Origin: Brachionus plicatilis | Taxonomy: Eukaryota; Rotifera; Eurotatoria; Ploima; Brachionidae | Assembly: GCA_010279815.1 (NCBI GenBank) | Contig: QEOQ01000688.1 | Location: 207,501-271,500, forward strand | Length of the DNA stretch: 64,000 nucleotides | Direction: 5' to 3' | Shown here: piece by piece, positions 13,501 through 24,345 of the stretch | Position numbering within the stretch: position 1 is the first letter of the stretch | How the letters are laid out: each line of letters begins with the position of its first letter | Translations under genes and position numbers: made by a program | The notes under the pieces: generated by a model | Database searches by the model: none | Told to the model about the DNA's origin: nothing | Seen by the model: only the letters and a program-made list of their open reading frames with translations

Positions 13501-16500
13501 GAGACAAAAAATTAACTAGGAAAAAAATTCTAATTTAAATTCTTGATTATTTTTTTTAATTTCAATAATTATTATTCATTAATTTTTTATAAAATATATT
13601 TTTTTTCTTTTTTTGTTACGGCCTGCTTTTAATTTAAATGGCCATCACTTATCCACTTGGTCATGACTTTGATTTAGAAAAAAAGTTTGAGTACAATGGA
13701 AAAAAAAAATTTTAATTTATAAACGATAATATTCCATAATTTACAAAATTTACGTTAATTTCCGTAATTTGTTAAAAATTTACTACAATTAAAGTAGACT
13801 ACCGCAAAAAAGCCAAAAGTAAAAATTCAAAAATTTGCTTTAATTTACGTTAATTATCGCAAATTTTTGTCAATTACGGATATTTGCATAAAAAAATTCT
13901 TTCTCTTGAAAAATTTAAATTTCTCAAATATTTTTTTTGTTAATTATATAAAATATTGTATTTCTTTTGCAAAATTTGGTAAATTTTCTTACAAAATAGT
14001 TTTTTTGAAAATGTTAAATTTAGTTAAATTTTTTTCTTAAAAACGAACACAGAAAATGACAAATTTTTTTTTAACTCTTTTAAGAATTAAAAGTCTTTTT
14101 TAAAGAATTTTGAAAAACAAATTCAGGTTTAACAGATTAATTTTTTTTTGGTTGTACCCTTAGGCTATTAGCAACTTTTTCCCACGAATCTTTAATAGTC
14201 GAACATTTAGAAACAAATTTTAATAAGCTATTCACACAAATAAATTTTTATAAAATAATTTTTAATATTAATTTACTTTTGTTCTTAATTCTAATTTCAA
14301 GCTTCTCACAAGGATATTTTTTGATGTAGTGGCCTAGTGTTTTATTTAGGTCTTTATGTTTAATTTACTAAAATTAATGTGTTATTTATTTTGGTGATTA
14401 TTTCCTTTCTTTTGGCGCACGACAGTATTGGGAAATTCAAATGCAAATTGAACAAAACTTTTTCATTTTTTAATGAATTAAAAATGAATATAATAAATCA
14501 TATTTAAAAAAATGCTGCAACAAAGTTTGTTTCTTACCAAAAATATATAATTTTTATGTTATTTTTTTTTTAGTAAATCACATCAAAATCTATTTATTTA
14601 AATCTTTTTTGTTTTTTATTTTTTGTCTTTTTTTACATTAGAAAAACTATTTTAGGTAAAAAAGGTGCAACAAAGTATATTGCACTATGTTGCAGTATTT
14701 TTTTATTTTTAATTTGAAAATGAATACCGATTTTTAGCATTGTAAATAATGGAACTAAAAAACAGGCTCGAAAATAAAAAAATATAAAACTTTTATTCCA
14801 AAAATTGTGTCAGCTTACACAATCAATATATGCTTTAGTCAGCCTTCGCAAATATTCTGAAATATAATTTCTATATATTTTAATGTGTGTGTATTTTTTA
14901 TAATTTTTTACATAACCTAGATTTAGATGATAAATTGAATGTATCAGGTGATACAATTTAACACTCAAAGGCTGGAGATTATTTTTTCGACCTTTTCGTT
15001 AATTCTTTTCTCTGTTTTTTTTGTTAAATAAATTTAATCATTTTTGAATTTTTCTTTTTGTTACAAAATTTTTTTATTTTCATGCAAAAAAACTTTTAAA
15101 TAGGCAATGAAAAAGGTTGAAAAATCCCATCCGATTTTATAGTGATAAAAAAGCTAAATGAAATAAATATTTACTTAAATTAAATTTTCAGTAAATTTAT
15201 CGAATTATATGAGAATTAAATTTTAAAAAAAAAAAAAAATAAATTTAATGTCCTCCTTCTTATAGTTTTATGTAATTTTCTTTACCATTTAAGGAACCAA
15301 AAATGAAAATTTTAAGATTTTTTTGGATTACTTAAAAATTAGTAGATTTTTAAAAAACATCAAAAAATTTTTTGTTATCTTTTTTTAAATTTTTGTGCTA
15401 AAATTTGAAAATTAAAATTTGAGAGAAAAAAATTTTATGATTCTTTGTTCATATTTCCATTCACGAAGTTATCAAGGCTTTTTAATTTATAGCCAAGATA
15501 GATCAAAATTAGAAAAACAAGGGAATTTTTTTAATTTTTGAATTATATACAGTTGTGATTTGATAATAGGATCCATGGTAATTTTACTATTTTTTCCTTA
15601 AAAAAGAATTGCAAAAATGGTGAATTAACTAAATTTTGGATTTTACAAAATTTAACGTAAAAATTGGTAATTTTACTTCTATTTACGTGAAATTTAGTTA
15701 ATTTAACATTTTTTACAATTCTTGTTTTAAGAAAAAAATAGTAAAATTACCATTTTTAACGAAAATTTACGTATTTTTGCGTAAAATTACGTAAATTTAC
15801 CATGGTTCCTATTATCAAATCACTCCTGTATATTAACATTGAATATTGAAACCATTAAATTTTCGAAGTTCCATAAATAACAATTCTTAAAAAATATCTT
15901 AAAAAAAATATTTTAATTTTTTATTTACGTAAATTTATTTTAAGGTTTTTTGATTAATATTTTAACTCTGTTAATATCTTAACATAATAATATTATATTT
16001 TAAATGAAAGACAAAATAAGCCTATTAATTTATTTTTTAGTCTATTGGCAAAAAATGGTCGTCTTACGTCCAAAATTTCGCTCAGTCGATTTGGCCCCAG
16101 AGATATGGAGTACAATCTTTCTATTGATAACACAAATTTAATTGCCGAAGGTGGATCGAATGGAATTTTACTAAGAATTCAGGATATAAACACAGCGATT
16201 AAGATAAATGAAAATGACAAAAAAACAAATTTGCCATTGCACAAAATCGAGTTTGGCATCTATGCAGCCGAATGTAGAGTTGACAGTGCCTACAATCAAG
16301 CCAGTCCAATATTTGTGCTAAGATTTAGTAATTTAAATGTCAAGCTTAGTGATTCATGGTTCAACTTGGAGCTTGCGGATAAACTTCCCGAAGCTTTGGT
16401 CGATTTAAATATGACCTGGGACCAGCTGCATTTAATGATGACTCGGTCTACTACTGCTGATTTGATTATTCTTTATTACAAGCTAATCGAGTATTTTAAC

Positions 16501-19500
16501 AAGCAATTCATTGAGAGTAAAGATTATATCAAAGAGTGTGAGCTTGATTTGTTTTATGAAATGAAAGTCAAACAACAATGTTTGTATTTATTTATTTTAA
16601 ATAAAAAAAATATTTTTTTTGCTTTAGTCATTGAAAAGAAAGAATCGAGTATTGTGAAAAAGTTCAATGTAAATGGCGGAAATATCAATTTAAAGGGAAA
16701 TAATTTTACTCTTATCACATTTCATGGTAACAGCTTTAAGGCTATCAAATGGGCAGTATTTAGTGTAAACGAGCCTTCGATGGACTTTGCATCTCAAAGC
16801 CATTTGGAAGATGGTTAGTGAATTTTGACTTGAATTTTTTTTTAAGTTTTAAAATAATTTTGAAAATTTAGTTTTTATTATTTTGACTTAAAAGTTACGC
16901 TTGCCCTTCACGAATTTATTTTTTCTTAATTACTAATTTGACAAAAAAAGAGAAGGTTTTTTTAAAAAAAGTTATAAAAAAAAATACTGTTTGAGTTTGT
17001 ACATACAGTGGTGTTCCGGATTTACTAATTTACGATAATTTACGTAAAAAATAGTAAATTTACCAAATTTTACGTAAAATATTGTAAATTTCGAATATTT
17101 TACGTAAATTTATTTAAAAAAAAATATCCAAAAAATTGAAATAATTTGGCACTTCGAATAAAATTACATTAAAATGAAATTGCACTTTTGGCATTCAATT
17201 TCATGTCAATTTTCTTTGACCAGGCATTTAAAGGATATTTACATAGACATTTAAATATTTACATTTTATTGCATCCTATGTTTGATGTAATCTTAAATTA
17301 ATTGTACGTTATCTTGCAGGCATTTAAAAATTTCAAAATTTCAAAAAAAAAATCAAAATAACTAATTTTTAATGTTTTTACTTTAAATTTTTCCGCACAA
17401 TAATTAATTAAAATTTAAATTAAAAAAAATAAGCAAAAAATTAATTAAATTTTAATTTATCAATTTTTTTATTGAAAAATCTTCCCATGGCATTTCAAGT
17501 CAAAACCTGAACTCAGCTTTTCGAAAAGAGCATCTCAAAGTGCACACTCGACCACAAAAGATTACTTTAGAAATCCCTAAATAAGTCGAAAAGGAAGTAC
17601 TCAGACTGTTTTATGTGATTGTATACTTTTTTCTCTGGAATTTTATTATTTTCCAGGTCATTTTACAAAATTACACAATTTACAAATTGACAGTGACATT
17701 CATACAAAGCTACATTTTTCCATTTATTCAGGACAAAACCGCCTTTTTAATTATACTTAGATAATAAAATAGAGGCATATTGAAGTTTATGAAAGTCACG
17801 ATTATAAATATTTATTTAAATATTTATATTTATTTAAATAGCTTTTAAATAATTTTTAAACAAAAAATTTTGATAAAGATAATTATTTATAACTAGATGA
17901 TTTTGAAACAACATATCTTTTTTGGTATTCTTTAAAAACAGCACCCGTCAAAAAAGCGAAAAAAAAGCACACTGTGTAAACCGCATTAAATATTATAAAA
18001 TACCTTTTTTTTTTATATATTTATTTAATTTCATATTATATTACTTTTGTAACATAATATGAAATTAAATAGTTACCCTAGAATCAACATTAAATTTTCC
18101 AAGTCAAAATTCAATAATCTTATAGTGGGCTGTTGAGGGCCTGGATTGGCTAAATCATGATTAATAGTTTATTTTGTTAAACCGACCTCAAAATCGTATT
18201 TCTTGACCCCAGAAACCTCAAAATAAGATGTTTCTTTCACTGAAAAACATTTTTAAAAAAGAAATATTCAGGGTGTTTTGAAAAATCTTGTCTAAACCTG
18301 TTTTAGCGGTTTCTATAGGGTTTTCACATGTCCAGACCTTTTGAAAAATAATTTGCCAAGTAGAACTTTTTGTCCTCTATCAGAATCAAAGGGTGTTGCA
18401 GGGTGTTTTATAAACTTGATAGAGTGTTTCAGGGTGTTTTAAAGTGTTTTGTACAAATTATTTTTAAACTTGAAAATTTAATATAATAAAAATATTTTTT
18501 TAATATAAAAATTGATGTTTATTAAAATTGAGGTTGTTAGAAATAAATAAAAAAAAAAGAGGTATTTTATAATATTTAATGCGGTTTACACAGGGTGCTT
18601 TTTTTTCGCTTTTTTGACGGGTGCTGTTTTTAAAGAATATCATTTTTTTTTCATCAATTATTTAATTATTTTAATATCAAAATCAATTTAATTTGAGATT
18701 TTTTTTGCCATCAGCATTTTTGATGTAATATTAGTAATATTATATTACCCATTCTGCTGATTAAAGTAAAACACTGTATTAAGAAATAAAAAAAAATATT
18801 TATTTAGAAACACGTAATTTGTAATTGAAGTTTTAATTTTTTTACAAACTTATTGCACTTAACGAAAATATTTATCTTATGTCTATTTTTTTGAAGAAAA
18901 AATTTTTTTTTTTTAAATTCTTTAAAATTTTAGTAATTTTAAAAACTAACAAAATTAATAAAAAATCATCTTAATTTTAGATGCATTTCGTTGAATCATC
19001 TTTTAAAATAAAATCTAAATGTCTTAGTACTATAGCTAAAAGTCATAAAAAAAATTTATCTTAGTTAGATTATTTATTAAATTGATAAATTAAAAAAATA
19101 AACTTTTTAGTAAAATTTTAATAATTAAAAGATTAGCACGATATCAAATTTAGTATCAATCCATGATTAGCTAAGACATTATTTTTTTGTAGCTCTTCAA
19201 TAGTGCTTGACGATGGAACATGACTTGAATCTAGAAAAAGCTTTAAATTATTCTGTTTAGATTTTTGAATTTTTAATTTTTCCATTAAAAAGTCTATACA
19301 TTTTCCGACAGGCCATTTAATTGAAAAAAAGAAGGGTTTTTTGCTTGACTGTTCACCATCCTGAATTATAAAGCAAAAATATTTTGATAGTTCTGGCAAG
19401 CCAGGCGGACCAACAGCAGTCTGTTTTAGCTTCATTAGAGTCAATTTAGCGGCTAGTGATGCATTTTTTTCGCTTACATTCTGTTTCATCTCGAATTTAA

Positions 19501-20939
19501 ACTCTTTTTTGGCCTCTTTCGGTCTTAAATCTACCAAATTAGAATCCAGTTTTGGACATTTATGGTCTATTTGAAGTCGATGCTTCATACATAATCTCTT
19601 ATCACAAAATTCACAAATAACTTGGACCATTTCTTTTTGCTTGCACTCTTCAAATGTACAATCATAAAATTTGATTCGGCTTGAATCTGCTACTTTGGTC
19701 AAATTTTGCTTGTTTTTTTCCTCATACTTGGCACACTGATGACTTTCGAATGAGTAGTGTTCTTTGCAATAATTAAAATGGCACAGCTCACATTTTACTG
19801 GCAAAAAATCGAGCCGATTACAGCTCTCAAAAGAACAGTGTTTGCCGATTGTGGACACGTCTTTGCTGTTTGAATCACTCATTTTATCAATTAATAAAAA
19901 TAATTTTTTAAAATTTTCCAAAATTTTTTTATCAAAACTTAATTAACTATTTTTTAATTTCATTTATCGCTATTATTTATTTCAGGAAAGCTGAAAAATC
20001 AGCAAAGTTTGATATTTTCCATGGGTCGAAGCCAGCGGAAAAAAGACATGGCCTCAATTTACATGGTGTACAGGGACTCGGCCAGCATTTTCACCAAATT
20101 ACAAACAATTAATGAATGGTTCGACTATGCCCATTCGACCATAGATGCTGTAGGACTTCGCGATTTTCCTCGCTTTTCCACCGATGAACATCCAATGCTT
20201 CTAACTCAGACTCTCAAAAAGAAATCTAGTGATCAAACAAAGTGGGAGGACATTTTTCATTTGCCCAGTATGCAGGTTTTTTGTGACACTACCTTGGAAG
20301 ATGGTAATAATTTTTTTTTTCATTTTAAATTTTTAAAAATTTTTTTTTTATTTTAAATTTTTAAAAAAAAATTTTTATATTTTAAATTTTGTTTAAAAAT
20401 TTTATTAATCTTAAAATTTTTTTTAAAATTTTTTTTAAAGCTAATGTTAAATTCGAGTTTAAAACCGAGTTTCATGATCACATACAGCTAACGCTGCGAA
20501 CAGAATTATTCGGGTTTTTGCATGAACTCATCACTTCTTATGTTAAAGAAACTGGTATGCATTCAGCAAATTTTTTCCATTAATTTTTGGTCAAATAAAT
20601 AAAATAAAATAAATTTTTTTTTTAGATATTTTAAGAAGCAAAGAGCCGAATATTCCGAGCTCTAAAAAAGATGAACGAATATATGAGTGCATTAAGTGGG
20701 AGCTTGAGCCAACATTGAGACTAATATCAAAATTTGGAAGCTCGGTGGAGCCACTCGGAGTCGATGGTCTCTTGAAGTCGCTGGGCTTTCATCATGCACG
20801 GTCGACAATTCCGAAATGGCTGCAGAGAGGTCTGTTGGATAACCTGGAGGAAGTGATGCACGGACTCATCAAGGTTTATTTGAAAATTTTGTCCGATTTT
20901 AACCCATCACGAAGCCAAATTGGCGAACCAGTCGAGTGA
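1573..20939 (+). CDS. BLTP1: BLTP1 (KIAA1109/Tweek/LPD-3) bridge-like lipid transfer protein 1, 3' portion
   Basis: C-terminal part (about 1,900 codons) of the giant rod-like lipid-transfer protein. The family is thought to form a hydrophobic groove moving phospholipids between the ER and other membranes; the human protein is about 5,000 aa. Exons read from sequence: 1573-1604 (32-nt microexon, tentative), 1858-1945, 2001-4015, 7222-7361, 7411-7478, 7537-7636, 7696-7841, 7917-7967, 11581-13025, 13085-13223, 16041-16579, 16628-16813, 19986-20303, 20441-20554 and 20626-20939. Every junction has GT..AG and keeps the frame. Family-like segments include WILSVKWKMEGIDINFDTNI (exon from 7222), KISLSRFGPRDMEYNLSIDN (from 16041), FKAIKWAVFSVNEPSMDFAS (from 16628) and the C-terminal STIPKWLQRGLLDNLEEVMH. 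Stop TGA at 20937-20939. The 5' part lies outside the window. The large introns hold transposons and the antisense ZFAND1 gene. Confidence 0.93.
4239..4687. mobile_element. Non-autonomous TIR element, family 1, copy 1 (9-bp TSD)
   Basis: A 449-bp element with imperfect terminal inverted repeats (left GGGTGAGATAGAA, right complement GGGACAGGTAGAACG). It is flanked by a perfect 9-bp direct repeat ATTTTTTAT (4230-4238 and 4688-4696). A second copy lies at 33461-33942. There is no convincing ORF. The 9-bp duplication suggests a Mutator-like (MULE) or similar transposase mobilised it. It sits in a BLTP1 intron. Confidence 0.85.
4698..5841. mobile_element. Nested inverted-repeat element (long-TIR family 2)
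   Basis: The outer ends share the family-2 terminal sequence (GTGAAATTCAAATACAAATT on the left, its complement on the right at about 5820-5836), as in the cleaner copy at 39675-40038. Inside it a second inverted pair containing TTTTTGGTAGCAGCTAATTA occurs at about 4829-4866 and 5579-5620. Inside that, a third pair (AAGTGGATTTCTGGTAATTT / complement) occurs at about 5014-5075 and 5227-5295. The layout is of elements inserted into elements. The target duplication of the outer element is not recognisable. No ORF of note. Confidence 0.6.
6648..6932. mobile_element. hAT-like MITE of the AAGTC-rich family
   Basis: Ends CAGAGTTATTTAAAAG and (complement) CAGAGTTGTTTAAAAAC bound 285 bp. The flanking octamers GTTAGTTT and GTTATTTC match at 6 of 8 positions. 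The interior is rich in AAGTC/GACTT and holds an (AATT)n tract at about 6739-6770. The same family occurs at 31073-31186, with pieces near 9264, 10200, 22560-22800, 45165 and 58440-58710. No coding sequence. Confidence 0.55.
8760..9135 (-). pseudogene. Non-LTR retrotransposon reverse transcriptase fragment (middle)
   Basis: On the minus strand a frame containing FSKTFDTVPHKRLFHKLLAL and GKRILSWFEDLL matches the RT region of CR1/Jockey-like LINEs (consensus AFDTVPHxxLL). It is followed by a degenerate PQGSILGP-like segment with stops and frameshifts. The upstream part of what may be the same copy lies at 10390-10760 on the same strand, separated by about 1.2 kb containing an AAGTC-family repeat. 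It is dead and lies inside a BLTP1 intron. Confidence 0.75.
10390..10760 (-). pseudogene. Non-LTR retrotransposon reverse transcriptase fragment (start of RT)
   Basis: The minus-strand translation contains GADDIHLLILKNWSKKA then YFESGKIPVEWK. This is the opening of a LINE RT domain (consensus GPDGIpxxlLK ... sGxvPxeWk), with frameshifts afterwards. It is in the right order and orientation to be the upstream half of the fragment at 8760-9135. No intact gene. Confidence 0.7.
13360..13415 (-). repeat. LINE 3' tail
   Basis: A TTTATT-rich run followed by GAGCTAATGCTCCTTCAGAA is the reverse complement of the LINE 3' end seen at 32275-32325 (TTCTGAAGGAGCTTTAGCTC...AAATAAATAAATAAA). Similar tails occur near 24284, 46863 and 52195. 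The adjacent 13.2-13.6 kb shows no coding signal. Confidence 0.6.
13730..14330. mobile_element. Decayed MITE, inverted relative of 45300-45964
   Basis: The interior shares blocks with 45300-45964 in opposite orientation. One is the run around AAAAACGAACACAGAAAATG. Another is the segment reading CAGGTTTAACAGATTAAT ... TTAGGCTATTAGCA, whose complement occurs at 45760-45835. Ends are not well defined here. Intronic in BLTP1, non-coding. Confidence 0.5.
15550..15828. mobile_element. TA-flanked MITE (Tc1/mariner-like ends)
   Basis: A 279-bp element. Its left end CAGTTGTGATTTGATAATAG and right end (complement) CAGGAGTGATTTGATAATAG are inverted repeats. They continue inward with GGTAATTTTAC-type sequence, and TA lies directly outside both ends. 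It has no ORF and is rich in TTTACGTAAA-like words shared with several other elements of the window. Intronic in BLTP1. Confidence 0.75.
17926..18639. mobile_element. MITE with ~90-bp terminal inverted repeats
   Basis: The ends carry an almost perfect inverted repeat of about 90 bp (TATTCTTTAAAAACAGCACC ... with the words GTCAAAAAAGCG and GTGTAAACCGCATTAAATAT). The interior contains several copies of AGGGTGTTTT. No ORF and no clear target duplication, although the flanks are T-rich. It sits in the BLTP1 intron just downstream of ZFAND1. Confidence 0.75.
19133..19882 (-). CDS. ZFAND1: ZFAND1, AN1-type zinc finger protein with C-terminal ubiquitin-like domain
   Basis: A 249-aa intronless gene. 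In the animal family ZFAND1 recruits p97/VCP and the proteasome to arsenite-induced stress granules in the cytosol. Two AN1 zinc fingers are visible: Cys/His pattern C-x4-C...C-x2-C-x4-C-x2-H-x5-H-x-C near residues 15-50 and again near 75-115. A linker follows (AAKLTLMKLKQTA, conserved in the family), then a beta-grasp ubiquitin-like tail. Length is close to human (268 aa). The start is set at the ATG at 19882, because the frame upstream lacks ATG and family members begin just before the first finger. The gene is nested, antisense, in the BLTP1 intron 16814-19985, and its start lies only about 100 bp from a BLTP1 exon. Confidence 0.92.
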   Translation of the reverse strand: MSDSNSKDVSTIGKHCSFESCNRLDFLPVKCELCHFNYCKEHYSFESHQCAKYEEKNKQNLTKVADSSRIKFYDCTFEECKQKEMVQVICEFCDKRLCMKHRLQIDHKCPKLDSNLVDLRPKEAKKEFKFEMKQNVSEKNASLAAKLTLMKLKQTAVGPPGLPELSKYFCFIIQDGEQSSKKPFFFSIKWPVGKCIDFLMEKLKIQKSKQNNLKLFLDSSHVPSSSTIEELQKNNVLANHGLILNLISC

Positions 20940-23462
20940 ATTTTTTGTAGTGTTTTAATTTTTCTAAAGTGTACATACATTTAGCGTAATGTTTTTTTTT
21001 GCTCGTAGTTTAATGTAGTATTAGTGGAAGTAAAGAAGATTTCTAATTATTTAATTTTTTTTTAACAAATTAAAATTTAATCTTTAAATTAAAAAAAATC
21101 TTGTTTGATAATTTTGCTAAAATTTGACATTATAAGTTTATTTTTTTAAGAGTGCAGCTATTTTTTTGGTTTAGAAATTATAAATAAATTTTTTAATAAT
21201 TATTAAATATGTTTTATTTTTTAACTGGTCAAAAAAATCTAAATAAAATGGCGAAAATTTACCGAAAAATTTAATAAAAAAAAATTGATTTAAAACAATT
21301 AAAATTATTCTGGATAAATCCAATTTCAAAATAAAGTTATTTCTCTTTTAAAAATTTTTAAAAGATCTCCATAATTTTAAAAATTTCCAACAAAAAAAGT
21401 GGAAGAGACCTCAAAAAAATTCTTCAGCTCAGTATTAACTGTAATTTATTGGTTTTCCTGTCAAATTAATCACGTTAAATATCTTTAAAAGTCGATTTTT
21501 GTAATTGATAAAATTGCAGAAAATACGGCAAGTTGAAGTAAATGATCAATTTTTGATGCTCAAAAATATCAAATCAAACTAAGACTATTTAATAAATTTA
21601 ATTTTTTAATAGAATTAATGCAGAGGTAAATTTTCTGTTTAAAAATTCATTGTCTGCAACATCTAAAGCTAAAATCTGCAATAGTCTGCAAAAAATGATC
21701 CACTTAAAATTGCATCATTTTGATGATGTGCATTCTGCATTATGAATTTTGATATTGCAGAGTTTATTTTTTTATTTAATTCATAGTACATTTATTTCAT
21801 AGTACATCATATATTTTTTTATTTAATGTATGTTAAATCCCAAAATGTATCTCTGCATTATTTCTAGTAAGAAATAACAATTTATCTAATACTTTTAGTT
21901 TGATTTGATCATTTTGAGCATCAAAAAGTGATCATAAACATCAGGTTGCCGAAAATACATAAAATTTAATAAAAATCAAATCCATGATAAAGTAAAACTT
22001 TTTGTTAACCTTAGTTTTAAGAAGTCTTTTTTTGCATGTCCTAATATGGACAATAAGAATTTCTCAGTTGTTTAAAATTTCAATGATGCATTATTTTCTG
22101 TGAGGGTCAAGATAAGCCATTATTTTACCAAAAAGATAAATCTATAATGGATCAAATATATTTCCCCAGTCTATCAAAGATATTAATATCTATGACAGAC
22201 TGGGGAAAATATATAAAATAAGATTGAACATTTACAGAATCTGTATCAGCTGAAAATCAAAACCATATTTAAATTGAAAATAAATTATTGCAAAAATTAA
22301 AGTAAATTTAAAAAAATGAATTTACCTATGTTTCCATTTAAATTTACTGTTTTACTTTTTTTTTTTCATCAAATAATTTACGATTAAAAAAAACATTTAT
22401 CTCTTATAAAATATCATCTATTAATTAAATTCTATTTATCAGTCTAATATATATGTTAATGTATAAAATTTTGTTTTTAAATTCTAATTTATATTCTTTT
22501 AGTACCAGTCTTTTGTCTTTGGTTTTCTACCGCGCTTTTTTTCGAAACCAATATTTTTAAAGCTAAAACAAATTTGTATCAGTTTAGTTTTAGTTATGAC
22601 TTGACTTTAATTTTTGTGACTTTAACTTTAACTAGGCCGCCAATATAACTACCTGGAACGGTAAAAAATTCATGTTGTTCGGACTTTTTTTTTAAATATT
22701 TAAAAGTCCAGACTTGACGTTTGAAAAAAAAAATTTTAAGTCATTGAATTGACTTGACTTAAGACTTGTTGCTTAAAAACGAGTCTGGTTTTAACTACGG
22801 ACTGCTACAACATATTTGAAAAATTTTCCTAATAATTTCTATTTTTATCAAATTTTTCAAATATTATTAAATAATTTTTACTTGTATTATTTTGCTTTAT
22901 TTTATTCTGCCCTATTTATATATCTATTGAGTACATTAAATTGATCAAAATCAAATTTAAAATTCTTTATAACTTTCCAATTCAATCATTTTATAAATGT
23001 TTATCAGAGCAAAAGTGACTTTTTATATTTAAGAAAATTTTTGATATAGAAAATTTTTCGAATGTTGAAAAATTATTTTTTATGCATATTTTGGAAACAA
23101 AAATTTTTTTGGTGACAAAAAAATACAATGGTTAGAAAAGAAATTATTCCCAAATTTAATTATTTTATAATTAAATAATTAAATTCAGTATAATAGATGA
23201 TTCTGACTCCAAAATAACAAATAATTAAATTTTTTTTCACATTGTTACACATTGTATAGAAAAGAGCTAACTACTGAATATTTATAAATTGAGTTTATCC
23301 TTGATAATAAAAAAATTTAAAATAGAAAACCTAGTTTCTAAATTTAAAAAAGATTTTTTTTATAAAAATAAGTTGTTATTATTTTGAATTTGTTTGAATT
23401 ATATTAAAAAAATATTACTAGTATTATCAATTGCATAAAAAGAATTTATTTAAAATAACTCG
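20940..23462. other. Intergenic, repeat-derived
   Basis: Between the BLTP1 stop and the small coiled-coil gene. It holds a palindromic element (about 21525-21957), a short perfect-stem palindrome (about 22156-22214, arms TTTCCCCAGTCT/AGACTGGGGAAA) and an AAGTC-family repeat (about 22560-22800). No coding frame could be supported. Confidence 0.6.
21525..21957. mobile_element. Palindromic MITE
   Basis: Inverted ends of about 60 bp: left around CGGCAAGTTGAAGTAAATGA then TTTTTGATGCTCAAAA and ATCAAATCAAACTAA, with the complement at the right. They enclose about 430 bp. The interior repeats CTGCA/TGCAG words. No ORF. Confidence 0.6.
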
Positions 23463-23926
23463 ATGGACCCTTCGGAAGGAATTGTTAAAAATGATGTAAA
23501 TTCTTTAAAATCAGAGATGGCTTCGGTAAAAAAAGATATTGAATCACTTAAAAATGATGTCGCATCGTTAAAGAATGATATTTCGTTAATTAGCCAAGAA
23601 ATGAAGCTTCGATTTGATTTAGCTGAACATGTTTCATTGATGCGGGTAAAAAATGCAAGTTGCATTAGGGAAGACTCAATTGTCTGTTGAGTTAAAGTAA
23701 AGTTATTAGATTGTCTTTATTTGAAATTAGTCTTTTAAATTTAAAGATTCCGAACAGAGGTCGTGATCTGCCAAATCACAACGTCAACAATTTGGATGAT
23801 TTTGGTGAAATGAATAAAAGCGTGGTTCTCGACTTTCTGGATTATTACAATCTAGAACCACTTGGAAACAACAAAGATAATAAAATAAAGCTCGCACAAT
23901 ATTTGGGAATACCTGTGCCTTTTTAA
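23463..23926 (+). CDS. Unknown small coiled-coil protein, two exons
   Basis: Predicted 120-aa protein from exons 23463-23645 and 23747-23926. The 101-bp intron has GTAAAA..TTAAAG ends and phase is kept. Residues about 10-45 form a Lys/Glu-rich amphipathic repeat (SLKSEMASVKKDIESLK, then SLKNDVASLKNDI-like units), very likely coiled coil. Residues 61-120 are a compact segment with DLPNHNVNNLDDF and VVLDFLDYYNLEPLGNN, ending KLAQYLGIPVPF. The latter half vaguely resembles a SAP-type helix-extended-loop-helix, but I do not assign that family. A decayed relative of exon 2 lies at 32835-33014 with the same acceptor position, so this is a duplicated genomic gene and not a processed copy. Function unknown. 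Confidence 0.55.
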
Positions 23927-24275
23927 ACTTTTGCCAAGGATATTATATTTTTGTATAAAGCCTATTATTACTAATTTTTTTTTAATCTGAAGAAGAATAT
24001 AAACAAAAAAAATATTTTTTTATTGTTATGTTGTAATAAATATGGTTTGATTTTTTGTGTTTGATTTTATAAAATTTATCCAATATTGAAATAACATTGA
24101 AAAAGTGCGATGTTTCAAATAATTTTTTCAGTTTCAAATAAAAAAATAATTTTAAGTTAATGTTGCAAGAATCTTCATAATTTAAATTAAATTCTTAAGT
24201 GAATCTAAAATGAGTTTATTTTTGAAATCTGATAAAAAATATTGAAAATTCTTAATTTATTTAAAACTTTTAAAT

Positions 24276-24345
24276 AATTTATTTATTTGTTTATTTGATT
24301 TTCTGTACCGGGAAAATGTTCCTTCAGAATAAAAATAAGTGAAAA
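24276..24345 (-). repeat. LINE 3' tail
   Basis: TTATTTATTTGTTTATTTG followed by CTGTACCGGGAAAATGTTCC and TTCAG matches the complement of the LINE 3' end at 32275-32325. It has a short flank and no coding remnant. Confidence 0.6.
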
